Below are positions 20,368 through 31,460 of a stretch of 64,000 nt of DNA, piece after piece (within the stretch, counting starts at the first letter, position 1; each line of letters starts with the position of its first letter). The stretch lies in NCBI GenBank assembly GCA_019633425.1, contig WSUB01000046.1, forward strand, positions 124,001 to 188,000, read 5' to 3'. Source of the stretch: Tulasnella sp. 424 (lineage: Eukaryota; Basidiomycota; Agaricomycetes; Cantharellales; Tulasnellaceae). The notes beneath the pieces are model-generated. The model was given only the letters and a program-made list of their open reading frames with translations, was not told the DNA's origin and ran no database searches. Position numbers and translations under genes: made by a program.

Positions 20368-20559
20368 ATGCCGTGCCAAGGCGGCAGGCAAGCTCTCGCG
20401 TTACTGGCCGAGGAGGATTGCGTCAAATATAGGAACGTTGTGGATTGCAAAGCGTCTCGACTTCAGAGTCTGGTGCATTCCAAGTATGCCGCAGGGTGGA
20501 GGAAAGCGATGACCAATGCAGTCGTTGTCTCACGAACCCACGGTTGTAAAGCAGGCTGA
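20368..20559 (+). other. Small open frame opposite the NmrA promoter, conserved in both copies
   Basis: 63 codons, starting MPCQGGRQALALLAEED and ending VVVSRTHGCK. A matching frame on the other arm runs 24916-24680 (minus). The two share the reading frame without indels over about 60 codons, with roughly ten replacement and six silent differences. It lies head-to-head with the NmrA-like gene. It could be a remnant exon or chance; I recognise no domain. Confidence 0.25.
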
Positions 20560-20639
20560 CCAATGCGCTGACAAATCAGCAACGGGGTCTCTTTTGTTTC
20601 CCGGGAGTGGTATAGACCCCAGGCAGCCCTCGAAGGGGT

Positions 20640-21120
20640 ACTTGTAGGAAGGCAGCGCCGGGCTAGGACTAGTGACTTGTTCCGCGAAGGTGGTTGGGGA
20701 AAGACCGAAAGCGTCGTTGGAGATTTCAAGCTCCCCACAAGGTCCCTGTGAGCACTCAAGCAACCAAGAACGTAATTCGTTCATCTCTGAGCTGGACAAG
20801 TTGTTCAAGGCACACGTCTGTTACATTCAAGCCGTATCTGTCCGTGATTATATTACTCCCTGCTGTGTTCGGGGATGACGTAGGTCTCAAGGGATCTTCA
20901 AGTTCAAGGTGAAGTGGACGGGCCGGTGCTCCGGTGGTCTAGTTCAAAAGACTTCTGGATTAATCAATTAACTTGACTGAGAGGAATCAAGGTCATGGTT
21001 CTCAAGGGAGAGGTCCCATAAAAAGCGATCTGTCAACATCAACAAATAGGATCGACGGTAACAACGGAGACGTCCCCGCTGGTTAGGGGTAGCTTGCCGG
21101 AATCCAGCCGCGGCGGAAGA
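20640..21120. repeat. Duplicated leader module, copy 3
   Basis: Third direct copy of the module seen at 14.23-14.62 and 17.95-18.43 kb. It lies directly upstream of the intact WW-domain gene, as copy 1 does for the nonsense copy. The NmrA block therefore appears to have entered within this module in unit 2 and left copies on both sides. Confidence 0.6.
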
Positions 21121-21340
21121 AAGGAAGCTCCGACATCGCCTTCTAAATCTCCAATCACAGCTCTCGAGGAGATTGGCGCCTCAGAAGACTGCGGAGTCCA
21201 GTACGGGGTCTGTTCCCGCTCTACAACTTCGGGCGCATGTCCGGCCACTGCGGAGACCTTGCCCTTCATGGTTCTGGCGTATAAATGAGCCCCTCCTCTC
21301 CTCTTTCTTGGCATCCCAACACCCACACCCCAGCACTTCA

Positions 21341-22153
21341 ATGAATCCATCGAGCTCTCGCACGAACATTCCTGGGTCATTCCCAGAAGAGGACCCATCT
21401 CCCCCTTACTCCCTCTCTGCCATTGATATCCCGAACCAAGTCGATCGACCTCTACCTACAGGATGGATCCGACAGTGGGATACAACGCATCAAAGCTACT
21501 TCTACGTACGTGTTATCGTTCGGGAGCCGTGGTACAAGGCCTGACTTTGTTTTCGCTGCGATTAGGTCGACACCAGAATTAATCCACCTCATACAACCTG
21601 GCATCACCCGCTCGACGACACCCGACACCACCAGACCCAGAACATTTCCGTCCTCGCGAAAGGCGATCAGAGCTGGCCCTACTTGTCATCTGAAGCCGAG
21701 CCCGGTGTAAAACTCGACTCGGATGATTTCGACGGCCCCAGAAAGAAAAGCGCTGAAGATCCGCAACGCCAGGTTCCCATGAATCACGCAAGTCCAAACC
21801 CTGCTGTCCGCCTTTCTTCTAATGGTCAAAATCGCGATATTGTCGAAGCACTCGATCCAAGGGAGTTTTATCCTCGCCCTACTCTCCCTGCAACGACCCA
21901 CGGGACCAGACGATCGAAGCTCCCGTTGCGGACCCGTCTTCTCGGGCACGCCCCGATTTCATTGCCGTTCGTTAGGCGCGAGCCAAAGTGGGTTCGTCGT
22001 GTCGACAAAATTTTCGACAGGCTGCAGAAAAAGGAGGATAAGTTGGACAGAAGGTTGGAGAAGTGGTCCGGCAAGTGCGAAAGGAGATTGCTGCAGGCAG
22101 AGCACGCGGTGGCCAGGAGGGGGTATTCCATCCCCGGTCCTTCAAGAACGTAG
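21341..22153 (+). CDS. WW-domain protein, copy 2 (intact)
   Basis: Two exons, 21341-21505 and 21566-22153, give 250 residues. The WW domain is near residues 38-70. It comprises LPTGWIRQWDTTHQSYFYV, then after the phase-0 intron DTRINPPHTTWHHPLDDT, with both signature Trp residues and the YFYVDT core. WW domains bind proline-rich ligands. The remainder is polar and probably disordered until a basic, helix-prone end (RRVDKIFDRLQKKEDKLDRR). Its partner is unknown. A TATA-like GTATAAATGA lies about 60 bp upstream of the ATG. It sits in the spacer of the large inverted repeat and is the functional counterpart of the copy at 14.8 kb. Confidence 0.8.
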
Positions 22154-22870
22154 TGAGAACCCCAGTCTAGTCAATTTTGACGTTAATCGCACTGTTCTAG
22201 ACCATTATTAAAGCAGGCTCGAGGAGAGCACGCTTATGAGCTACCGTAGACCATGTATTCAAGTTCGATTAGACCTTCTTATACTGTATGGCTCGCTTGT
22301 TGATTGGTTGCTGCTTCCGTTTCTTCTATGTACAAGGACTGGTATCCGATACTTAGAAAATAAGAAATGAATTCTTTTCCGGCATGAAGGATGACATTCG
22401 CTGGGCGTGTTTGTCCAGCTTCTTTACCTTCGATTGAGTGATTTTATGGACTCTAAGTGGGGTGGTTGATACCAAGCTGGGATAATAGCTCAGCGAAGTG
22501 GTGGAATATAGCGAGGGGAGGGGGGGATCCAATCCGTCGTCGCGAGAGCGATGTTTTGTCACTACCTCTAGATTTTCCCAGAGTTCAAAAAGGCTCGGGG
22601 ACCGACATTCCACCACCCATCTCAACCAGTCGGAGCCTAACGCTGAGCCACCCGACTTTCGCAACGATATTACGCAGGGAACTTTGTTGTATTCGTTCAA
22701 TATTTCACTATGTACGCTGCATGTTTTCTTCAGGAAGCCAACGGGATGTCCTCTTGGCTGAATGTTAGTTTTTTTTTTTTGCCCACAACAGAACACACCG
22801 CCTGTTCGGTTCGGCGCTCAGAAACCTCAAAAGCACATCAGAAACGACGGGAAAAGAAATTTCTAGATCC
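22154..22870. other. Intergenic between WW copy 2 and F-box-like gene A
   Basis: No gene is supported. It contains an 11-base T run at about 22770 and probably the promoter and any first exon of the F-box-like gene. An open frame of about 147 codons on the minus strand overlaps it but shows no domain. Confidence 0.4.
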
Positions 22871-24470
22871 TTGATGAGCTTGCAAAGGGGAAAATGGACC
22901 GCCCTGGCCCCCGAATGTCTTTCACTAATATTCGAGTCTGGCTTCGAATGCGTGCTCCCCGGTGAACGGGCCCACAATATCCTCGCGGACGACCACGAAC
23001 TCTGTCTCTTTCTCTCGGTGAGCATGCGTTTATTTGATGTTTCAAGGGCACCGCTCTGATGACACGAACCCCTCCACTTTCAAAGACTATTACCCAAGTC
23101 TGCTGGCGGTGGCGTGGTACCGCGCTCGCAACGCCTCGGCTCTGGAGCATTTTGGTCATAAACGACAAGACGCCCATGAGAAAACTCAAGACGTGGCTGG
23201 TGCGCTCAAAGGCGGCCCCGTTGTGGGTTAGCATGGTAGAAGAGCTCGAACCCTCGCCGTACGTTGTCAAAACGCTGGCCCCGCTCCTTGTCGAGCATGT
23301 CAACCACTGGGGCCGATTTTGGTTCATCTCGGGGTCTGCCTGGGGTCTCGCAACGTTTATACCACTCCTGGAAAACAAAAGCGCCCCGTTGCTGAAGGAA
23401 TTGTGTCTGGCGCAGAGCCGACCTGGAGGAATAGAGACCCGGCTGCCGTCCCCGATTTCAGCTCGAAGAGTTTTTGACGGGTTGAAGTCTGTGCCAAAGC
23501 TTACGGATCTCGACCTATGGTCCATCCCAGTGGATTGGAGTACCAATCCGTTCAAAAATCTTAAATCATTGGCTCTCGCCTGGATGCAAGACGGTATGGG
23601 CTTCACGCTCCTGGGCGCTTCTGTTTGAGATGTTTATTACTCACCCTTTCGATTACAGATGACAAACTGACGGTCAGACAGTTTCTCGACATTCTGGGGC
23701 AATCTCCGCAATTAGAGCAACTTTCTTTAGCTCAAGGTGTCGTCAGGGTGGACGATATGTTGGTCGCATTTAGTGAACCGGGCAGAGAACCTCCACCTCT
23801 TTCGCTGCCAAACTTACAAATTCTTCGCCTTTTCGACTACCATTCTCCAATCACTATAAACTTAACTCTTCGTCTTCTTCACGCCCCGAACGTCGAGAGA
23901 ATGTTTTTACAGAACCTCGATTCGGACGAAGATTCAAACCCTATTGACTTCTCCGAAACGTTCGAGTTCTTTGGAGAAGGCAGGTTCTCGTCCTTCACTC
24001 GCCTCACAGATCTAGAGTTGCGGCGAGTCTCCTGCGGCTCGAAGGAGGCCTGGAAGTCGTTCTCCAAACTCCTGACGAGACTTGATTTTCTCTCCCTCAC
24101 TTATGTGGGGAGCAGATTTCACGGACCAGATGACGATGCAGGGGGTGAGCTCTTGTATGCCCTCCTTCCACCAGAACCATCCTCCTGCCCTGCTACGGAT
24201 GAAACGACCGACAGATCGAAGATGTTGTGTCCAAACTTGCGGTCGATGTCGGTCTCCGGCTGTCGCGAGTACGCCCTGGTCAACTTCCTCCGTTGCAGGT
24301 CCTCGATTGGGTGCGGGCCAACTCTGGTAGAGTTTGGGGGAGAAAGCGAGCCATCAGGCGACGTGATTAAGGAGCTGGCGGAGAAGGGAGTCAGAATTTG
24401 CTGGCAATACGATGCCAACTCTGAGATTGGATCAGAGTCAGGGGGCGAAGCGCCAGATGATGACGTCTGA
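22871..24470 (+). CDS. F-box-like/leucine-rich-repeat protein, family member A
   Basis: Probable substrate adaptor of an SCF ubiquitin ligase. Exons of about 22871-23017, 23086-23593 and 23659-24470 join in frame (489 codons). The N-terminus has an F-box-like start, LAPECLSLIFESGFECVLP, then VCWRWRGTALATPRLWSIL. Leucine-rich strands follow: PKLTDLDLWSIPVDW, LRLLHAPNVERMFLQNLD, and LTDLELRRVSCGSKEAWK. It is the most diverged family member. Relatives have an upstream 12-base coding exon; I could not place one here, so the true start may lie further left. The acceptor of exon 2 is also uncertain. No Skp1 interaction is demonstrated by sequence. Confidence 0.7.
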
Positions 24471-25233
24471 GTTTGACTTTAACGAAACTGCATCCCGTAT
24501 CTATGCCTTGTGTTCTGATACGCAAGTGCCGGCTAAGCAGAACTTGCAAAAATTAAATTATCCTCGACTGTTTATATTAGAATGACATTTACTTAATGGA
24601 GTACCTTGAAGCAACTTGTAGACTGATAGCATATATTTACCTGCTTGTTTCTTTCGCTGACGAGTCGGGCATTTGTTGGTTAACCGCTAGGATGCCTAAT
24701 ATTTGTCAGCGCTGATTTACAACCGTGGGTTCGTGAGACAACGACTGCATTGGTCATCGCTTTTCTCCACACTGCGGCATACTTGGAATGCACCTGACTC
24801 TGAAGTCGAGACGCTTTTCGATGCACGACGGTGCTATATGTGACGCAATCTTCCTCGGCTAGTAATGCAAGAGGTTGCCTGCCGCCTCGGCACGGCATTT
24901 GCCTTAGCTCATCCACTGTCCTCTACGAAAATTCGACCATATGGAGTATCAGCTACATCCCAAAGTGGTCCAGATGGAGGATATGACAACCGCGCTAATG
25001 GATGCAGAATTGTCAGCACCAGACGTTTGTCAGAATAACCAAGCCGTCGTCAGAACCATCGAGATCGACCTTCGGAGCCGCCAAGTCTGTTCGCGAGTCG
25101 GTCACAAGTATAAAAAGGGTGTTTTGGAGGGAGGCCAAAATCCATCACATCCCAACTAACACACAGCACCTGAAAGAACATCACGTTTACTCCTCCCCTT
25201 ACACTTCCCTCTTCACTTTCTAGACGTTCTCAA
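24471..25233. other. Intergenic; right-arm copy of the NmrA promoter side
   Basis: About 24713-25233 is the inverted copy of 20034-20560. It contains the small frame on the minus strand (24916-24680) and a TATA-like TATAAAAAGG near 25109 that serves NmrA-like copy 2. The first 240 bases are the 3' flank of the F-box-like gene. Confidence 0.55.
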
Positions 25234-26477
25234 ATGGCCCAACAGTTCTCACTTTTCTTCCTCGGTGTCACCGGCTACATTGGTGGCTCGGTTCTGGTTG
25301 AGCTCAAGAAGCGTTATCCCAATGCTCAATTCACCGCGCTTGTTCGAAATCCCAAGGACGCGGCAGCTGTTCAGGCGCTCGGCGTCAAAGTCGTTCAAGG
25401 ATCGCACTCCGACCTCGACCTCGTCCAGCAGTTTGCCTCGGATAACGATGTTGTCATTAACTGCGGCGACTCGGACGATTTTCCCCTCAACAAAGCGATA
25501 TTGGCAGGCTTGGAGAAGCGAGCCCAAACCAAGCCTTCGCGGAAACCCATCCTCATCCACACAAGGTAAGTGCATCGGTGATGACCGTGACCTAAAAGGC
25601 GTTTTAGTCGTTGACGTTCTATCGTCAATTTTACAGTGGAACCGGGCTTCTGCAGAACGAACGTGACGGCGCCTTCCACTCAGATAAGATCTACGATGTA
25701 CGTTACACCACCTTTCCTAACTTATTCTCGGATGGATGGCTAACCGCCCTGCGTTCAGGATAACAACCTTGACGACATCAAGGGCATTCGAGAAGACGCG
25801 CAGCACCGGGACGTAGATTTAGAGTGAGTCAAACTCGTACTCATGAAGATATGAGCGCGCTGACGAGGTCTTCGCGTAGAATCTTCGCGGCTGGCAAGGC
25901 TGGCCTCATCGACCCTTATATTATCGCGCCTTCTGCGGTTTATGGCAAAGGTCGTGGCCCTGTGCGAAACTGTAAGTCTTTGGAGTGACATAGAAGTCGA
26001 GCAAGCTCCTGATGTAAAACGCCTATAGTATCGATTCAGGTCAACAACACGATCCGAGTGGCTCTTCGACGAAAAGAGCTCGTACAAGTTGGACCCGGCA
26101 CGAACGTTTGGAACGGTGTCTACATCGACGACCTTAGTAATCTCTACGGCCTCGTTCTAGACCGCGCCCTTTCAGGGAAGGACCAGAGCACGGACCCGTA
26201 TGAGCGGTTCTATTGGGGTAGCGGCGATGAATACGCTTGGGGGGATATCGCGAGGGAGCTGGCAAGGTTGCTTTACGCTCGCGGGGTAATCCGAACCGAG
26301 ACTCCGAAGATCATCAAAATCGAGGAGGAGCCCATTCTCGATCCTACGGCTTCCAATTCACGCTCGGTTTCGAACCGGGGTATTGCGTTAGGCTGGAAAC
26401 TTAGCGGTCCTCCTCTCTTCGAAACTTTGCCCCAAGAAGTCGAGTGGACTTTGGCGGAGGCGGAGGCCAAGGCGTAA
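25234..26477 (+). CDS. NmrA-like/atypical short-chain dehydrogenase, copy 2
   Basis: Inverted paralogue of the gene at 18.8-20.0 kb, with the same five exons and intron positions. Starts MAQQFSLFFLGVTGYIGGSV (Rossmann GxTGxxG). Exon 1 ends with an AG/GTAAGT junction completing SGTGLLQNERDGAF. Later exons give DNNLDDIKGIREDAQHRDVD, GLIDPYIIAPSAVYGKGRG, VQVGPGTNVWNGVYIDDLSN, and YWGSGDEYAWGDIARELARL. All frames are open to the TAA at 26475-26477. Differences from copy 1 are few and scattered, so both are probably expressed. Cofactor binding is inferred from the Rossmann motif; the substrate is unknown. Confidence 0.82.
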
Positions 26478-26966
26478 TGCTCCTTTATCAGATATTTCTA
26501 AATCGTAGAGCACTCGTGTTGGCGTGGATCGTCTGCGAATGAAATTTGTGGCAACTGAAAACCAGATGATGGTGCGAGAACTTGAAAGAGCATAGGCACA
26601 AGCCGTGAACGAGTACGGAACATGTACACGAGTTTCATGGACATGGCAATAATTACTATTGGACCCTAATAAGAGAGCGCTCACTCAGCTCAGGCGAGAG
26701 AGGGTGATTACGCGCACATGGATCAGGTCATCCTGAAGAGTGGTTTCCAGGCGAAAAAGAAACTTCCCATGTGAAAGTATATAATGAACGAACTTTTACG
26801 TCCTTGGTGGCTTGGCCGAGCGCTCACGGTGGCCTTGTGTGGAGGCTTGAACAGAGCTTAAAATCTCGCACGCCGCTTGCTGTCTTTCCCCAACCACCTC
26901 CGCGGAACAAGTCAATAGTCCTTACCCGGCGCTTCTTTCTTATAAATACCCTAAAGAAGCGGCATA
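26478..26966. other. Intergenic; inverted short leader module near its right end
   Basis: About 26780-26960 is an inverted, shortened copy of the leader module. A TATA-like TTATAAATA at about 26939-26947 lies 20 bp before the phosphatase copy 3 start. Nothing coding is seen. Confidence 0.5.
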
Positions 26967-28207
26967 ATGATCGAAACTATCTACATTGTTCGTCATGGTG
27001 AGCTGAGTTTTACGGTTTCTTAGGGTGGGATATGACTTGACCCCTTTCTCGTGCTCCGGCTTTGACCTTGGGCAGGCTTCAGAGTGAACTGGGTTACCAA
27101 AAACTGGTATGCTGCTAATTTGTATTTTTGCTCGATGATTTATCGAAGATACTCGTCGTCTGAAACAGGACGAGCGCCACCGGCACCGCGAGGGATCCTC
27201 CGTTGGCGGCATACGGAGTAGTAAGTGTCGAAGAAGCCATCCAGCCAGGATATTGCTCTAACTATCTACCAAGACTCAAGCAGAACAACTTGCGAAGTAA
27301 GAACCGCCCGTTTTGTTATATTGGCTTCTCTCAAAGCTCACCATCTCGCATTCTTCTTTCGGAACAGGCATTTCGCTTCCCTGCCCGAATCCGAGCGACC
27401 AACCGCAATATTCTCGTCTGCCTTCTGTAATAACAACTATCGACTGAAACTATTCACTATTTCACTCATAATGTTCTCTGGTAGATCGCTGCTTGCAGAC
27501 AGCAACCCCGGTGGCAACTGCGTTGAATCTTCCTCTCTACGTTGAGCATGGCGAGTACAAACGGCGCCTGCTTCGTTGCGTCACATGGTATACTTACTTG
27601 ACCTACAGGTATTGGTGAATGGTATTCACCGGTGGAACCCGGAACGGGGCTCCATCCTCGTCCAGGAAACGCGCACTCCCTGAAGCAGTACTTTCCTCTT
27701 ATCGACACGTCGTATTCCAGTACATGGCTGGTATCGCGGCATGGGGAGTCCTTGGAAGAGGTCCATAGGCGGACCGATGGCTTTCTGGAAGCGTTTGTCC
27801 CCCGTGTTGAGGGAGGCGATCCTGCGCCGCTGGCGCACCACGCCTCCTCTGGATTAGCTACTCACAAGAAGATCATCCTTATCGGGCATGCTGCAAGCTG
27901 CATCATGCTAATTAAGAGCCTTGCTGGCTCCAAAGTCGATGGCGCGGACATTCGCATTGGGATCTGTTCTGTGACGAGAATGGAAAAGGAGGGCGAGGGT
28001 GGCGTTCTGGGAGCATTTAAGATCGTTGGACAGCTGGGTGATGCTAGCTTCCTCACGAACGGGGTTGAACGAGATTGGGGATTCCGCAAGATTGTGGTCG
28101 ATGGGACGACTGGACGAGTTGTCAACGCCCATGGCGTCGCGGGGTCGGAGAACGAAGTCGACGAGACTAGTCATGGAGGTCTGCAACTACCGTCTTCTAA
28201 AATGTAG
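26967..28207 (+). CDS. Histidine-phosphatase (phosphoglycerate-mutase-like) protein, copy 3
   Basis: Start ATG 26967 gives MIETIYIVRHG. Six exons join as [88 protein letters not shown] and GEWYSPVEPGTGLHPRPGN, ending in a long last exon. The intron after EHG starts GCGAGT rather than GT and ends CTACAG, and this is shared with copies 1 and 2. The catalytic histidines are in RHG and LIGHAASCIMLIKS. It is in the right arm of the inverted repeat. Arm homology continues past the stop to about 28285. It resembles Tfc7-like PGM-superfamily proteins; function is unassigned. Confidence 0.82.
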
Positions 28208-28310
28208 GGAGGCACACTATTCGCATAGAAGATATACATATACGAAGAATGCAGTAGATATAGATATTGCAAATGTAGAATACATGACTGATGAACGAAG
28301 ACTACAGGGA

Positions 28311-29480
28311 TAGAAGCACGAAGTGGGCCTCCACACCGTCCAATTGCCCGTCATTAATATCTGGAACTGGTTTGCAATACACCTTGACGGGGAGAGAGTT
28401 CCCCGAGTTCACGGTTGTTGATATAAGACACCCTGCTCCTTGTATCAGTCCAAACGATGTTCTATTATAGTACTAGTGTAGAGAGGATAAACATACCTGC
28501 TCGTCGTATCAGTCCAAACGATGGTGGAAAGAAAGACAAGCAGGGCGAAAACAAACGCGCTACTTAAAAGGGAAAGAGCAAACACGTACAAACTAACTAC
28601 AACACAACAACGGTCACCGGGAATAGCCATGGACTTTGCCGATATCTTTTGGTAAGGCACATAATCAGGAATCCAGGTCGAAAACGCCCAGCCTAACGAC
28701 AACAACTTCTTGTCACTCTGACGGGCCATCAGACCATTAGCCAGATCTGCCGATGTTGCCGCCAAGTGGCACTCAACACACCCCGGCTCTGGCGTTTCAT
28801 AGTTTTAAACGAGCGGGCGCCACTCTCCAAACTTCAAACGTGGCTGGACCGGTCAAGAGCTGCACCACTGTATATCAATCTTATGTAAGGCTTAGAACTC
28901 TCTCTATCCACATACAGCGACACCGAGCTCGTACCCCCCGCTTCTCCAACATATCAACCACTGGGGTCGGTTTATCTATACCTCAGATTCTACTCAGGGA
29001 CTGGCAAACATCCTGGAAGCTCTAGAGGAGAAAGAGGCTCCGTTATTGGAAAAACTTTTCCTATCTGGGATAGGCGGGTTCGAACCGCAAACGGTGTCAA
29101 AGCTGTTCAATGGACCCCAGTCGGTGCCTTGGACCTGACTCGAGTTCCAAAGCGGCTTGATGCTTGTTCCGCTCGAAACTGACGCACATTCGCGACATGA
29201 GTCTGTTTGATATATTAGATAGGCCACCGATCCGGAGCACCACGACAGCGTGTACGACTGTCTTCTTTCTGCTCTTCTTCCTCGACAGGATATACTCGAC
29301 CTCGCACCCGATTCTGACCCGGCGACGGGCATATGGTAGATTAGATGCCCGAACTTGCAGAAACTTGACGTGCACTGCGGAGGCAATAAGGAACTATTGG
29401 AGAACCTTAAGCGGCGAAGGTCGGAAATTGGGTATGGGATTGCTCAAGGTGAGATATGGAGGGGATGAAATAACCATCGA
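28311..29480 (+). pseudogene. F-box-like gene remnant (family member D)
   Basis: Pieces of the F-box-like gene occur in order but broken. About 28315-28390 matches exon 2 (STKWASTPSNCPSLI). Then about 200 bp of foreign sequence follows, then the end of exon 2 and the start of exon 3 (WLDRSRAAPLYI-like, HINHWGRFIYTSDS). Homology then jumps at about 29130 from the codons before VPRLVD directly to those for SKAAW near the end of exon 4, a deletion of roughly 550 bp. The 3' end (LDARTCRNLT in a shifted frame) and flank remain. No intact reading frame is possible. Confidence 0.85.
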
Positions 29481-29819
29481 ATGAGGTGGACGAGTCGTTT
29501 GCGAAAATGGGTGGACGATTTGGTTAGTGTCTTGAGACCGATCCAAAGACAAAGACTGAATTGTAAATTAGATTCGTAATTTACTTTGTCCTCACATGAT
29601 TGTGACCTCCTCCGCTGGTGAATGCAAATTTCAACTCATAGCCTACCGTTCGGCGTTGGCATACAATATTGAGACGTTCCTGCTGTGGCTGCACTTTCCC
29701 AAGACGCGGAGTTGAGTCACGCTTGGAGTGCCAGATTTATTTCACACCCTCCTTTAACCCCGTCTTATCTCTAGAAGGCTTAACCGGGAACCTTGGTTCC
29801 GACGAAAGGTGCCCAATTG

Positions 29820-31460
29820 ATGGACCTAATGGTGCGGACCTGAACTTTTGGAATCAGGGTTTTCTCATTTAGTCATTTGCTGAGCCGGCGATATAGCCAA
29901 TCACCACTCCAGTTAGCGAACAGCACAGAGAACTCGAAGGCATTATAAATCCCGAGATAAACAAAGTGTACGGCGATAAAAGCACGAAATGGGCCTCTGC
30001 ACCACCCGACTGCCTGTCGTTAATATTCAAAGTTGGCGTGGAATACGCCTTGCCCCCGGGCAGCTCTGACATTTCTGCCTCATATGGCGATGCCATTTGC
30101 CTCTATCTCTTGGTACGGCTTATAATCGGGGATCTAGACCGGAAACACGCAGACTAATGACAGCAACGTATCATCCTTCCGCACCATCAGACCATTACCC
30201 AGGTCTGCCGATGGTGGCGCCAAGTGGCAGTTGAAACACCCCGACTCTGGCGTATCTTAATTTTAGAAGAGCGGACTCCACTCTCCAGACTTCAAACGTG
30301 GCTGGATCGGTCAAAAGCTGCACCACTGTGGATCAGTCTTGGGCAGGGCTTAGAACTCGAGTCATTCACGTACATCAACACCCAGCTGGTACCCTTGCTT
30401 CTCCAACATATCAACCACTGGGGTCGGTTTACCCATTACTCGGAAGATAATCGGGGGTTGGCAAACTTTCTGGAATCTCTAGAGAGGAAAGAGGCTCCGC
30501 TATTGGAAGAACTTCACCTCGGTAGGAATTCCAGGTCCGGATCGTCAACACGGGCAGTGTCAACGCTGTTCAATGGACCTCAATCGGTGCCCAGACTTGT
30601 AGATGTTGGATTATGGTACATTCCGTTGAATTGGAGTATCAGTCACTTCCGAAATCTTCGAGCGTTGTCGTTGGCTTCGGTACCTGGTACGTCTTGTGCT
30701 CATTCAGCGATCCTGCTTGGTTCTCCTTCTCTTCCTACTTCCCCGCTTTGGATTAATTTAAGCCTTTTGTTTGGTAGCCGAAGCAGCGAGGCTTGAGCAA
30801 TTTGTGGCCATCTTACAAGAATCGCCTCAGCTAATGAAACTCGGATTGGATGGGAGCCCTGTGCGATCGGACGAACTGACCGCCGTGTTCGACCGAAGTC
30901 ACCAAACTCCCCAGCCCATTTCTCTCCCATCTCTCGCCCACCTTCGCATCTCCAGCCATCCTGCTCCAAACATCCTCACACTCACCCTCCGTCTTATCCA
31001 TGCCCCGAATCTGGAGAAACTGGAGCTCGACTATCTCGACAGGGTTGAAGGGGGATCCTTGCTTGACTTTTCCTCGGTCATTGAAGCCTTGGGAAACGGT
31101 GTCCTCTCGTCTTTCGAGCGTTTGGAGACTCTGAACTTGGATGGCGTTTCCTTCCGTTCCAAAGCGGCTTGGTACTTGTTCTGCTCGAAGTTGACGCACG
31201 TCCGCAACATGAATCTGGAGTACATGGCTTACGGGCCGAAAGACCCAGAGGAGGGCGGGGACGCGTACGACTGCCTCCTTTCCGCGTTTATTCCCTACAA
31301 GGACCAATCCGATTTCGCACTCGTTCCTGATGCCACAACGGCCGCATGGAAGGTTAGATGCCCGAACTTGCAGAAGCTCTACGTGCAGGAATGGAACAGA
31401 GAAAGGGTTGAAGTACTTGCGCAAAAAAGGCCAGGGATCGAGTACGGAGTTGCTCCATAA
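29820..31460 (+). CDS. F-box-like/leucine-rich-repeat protein, family member E
   Basis: Four exons total 478 codons: 29820-29831 (just MDLM), 29897-30112, 30164-30686 and 30778-31460. The micro-exon is supported because the open frame upstream of PITTPVSEQHRELEGI is closed by TAG. That TAG reads as an acceptor in all four family copies, and ATGGACCTAATG/GTGCG precedes it in all. The F-box-like part is APPDCLSLIFKVGVEYAL and VCRWWRQVAVETPRLWRILI. Leucine-rich strands follow: VPRLVDVGLWYIPLNW, LTLRLIHAPNLEKLELDYLD, LSSFERLETLNLDGVSFRSK. Such proteins usually recruit substrates to SCF ligases. It is the left gene of the left arm of an inverted repeat. Confidence 0.78.

Larger units (their letters stand above)
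16634..20560. repeat. Left arm of large inverted repeat (phosphatase 2 - leader - NmrA 1)
   Basis: Mirrors 28285 down to 24713. The outer end is at the ATGTATTCTAC stretch near 16636 and the inner end near the CACGGTTGTAAAGCAG stretch. The arm contains two minus-strand genes and the leader module. Confidence 0.8.
24713..28285. repeat. Right arm of large inverted repeat (NmrA 2 - leader - phosphatase 3)
   Basis: Inverted counterpart of 16634-20560, with the same two genes in opposite orientation and the same intergenic order, but a shorter leader. The spacer between arms (about 20560-24713) holds WW copy 2 and F-box-like gene A. Confidence 0.8.
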
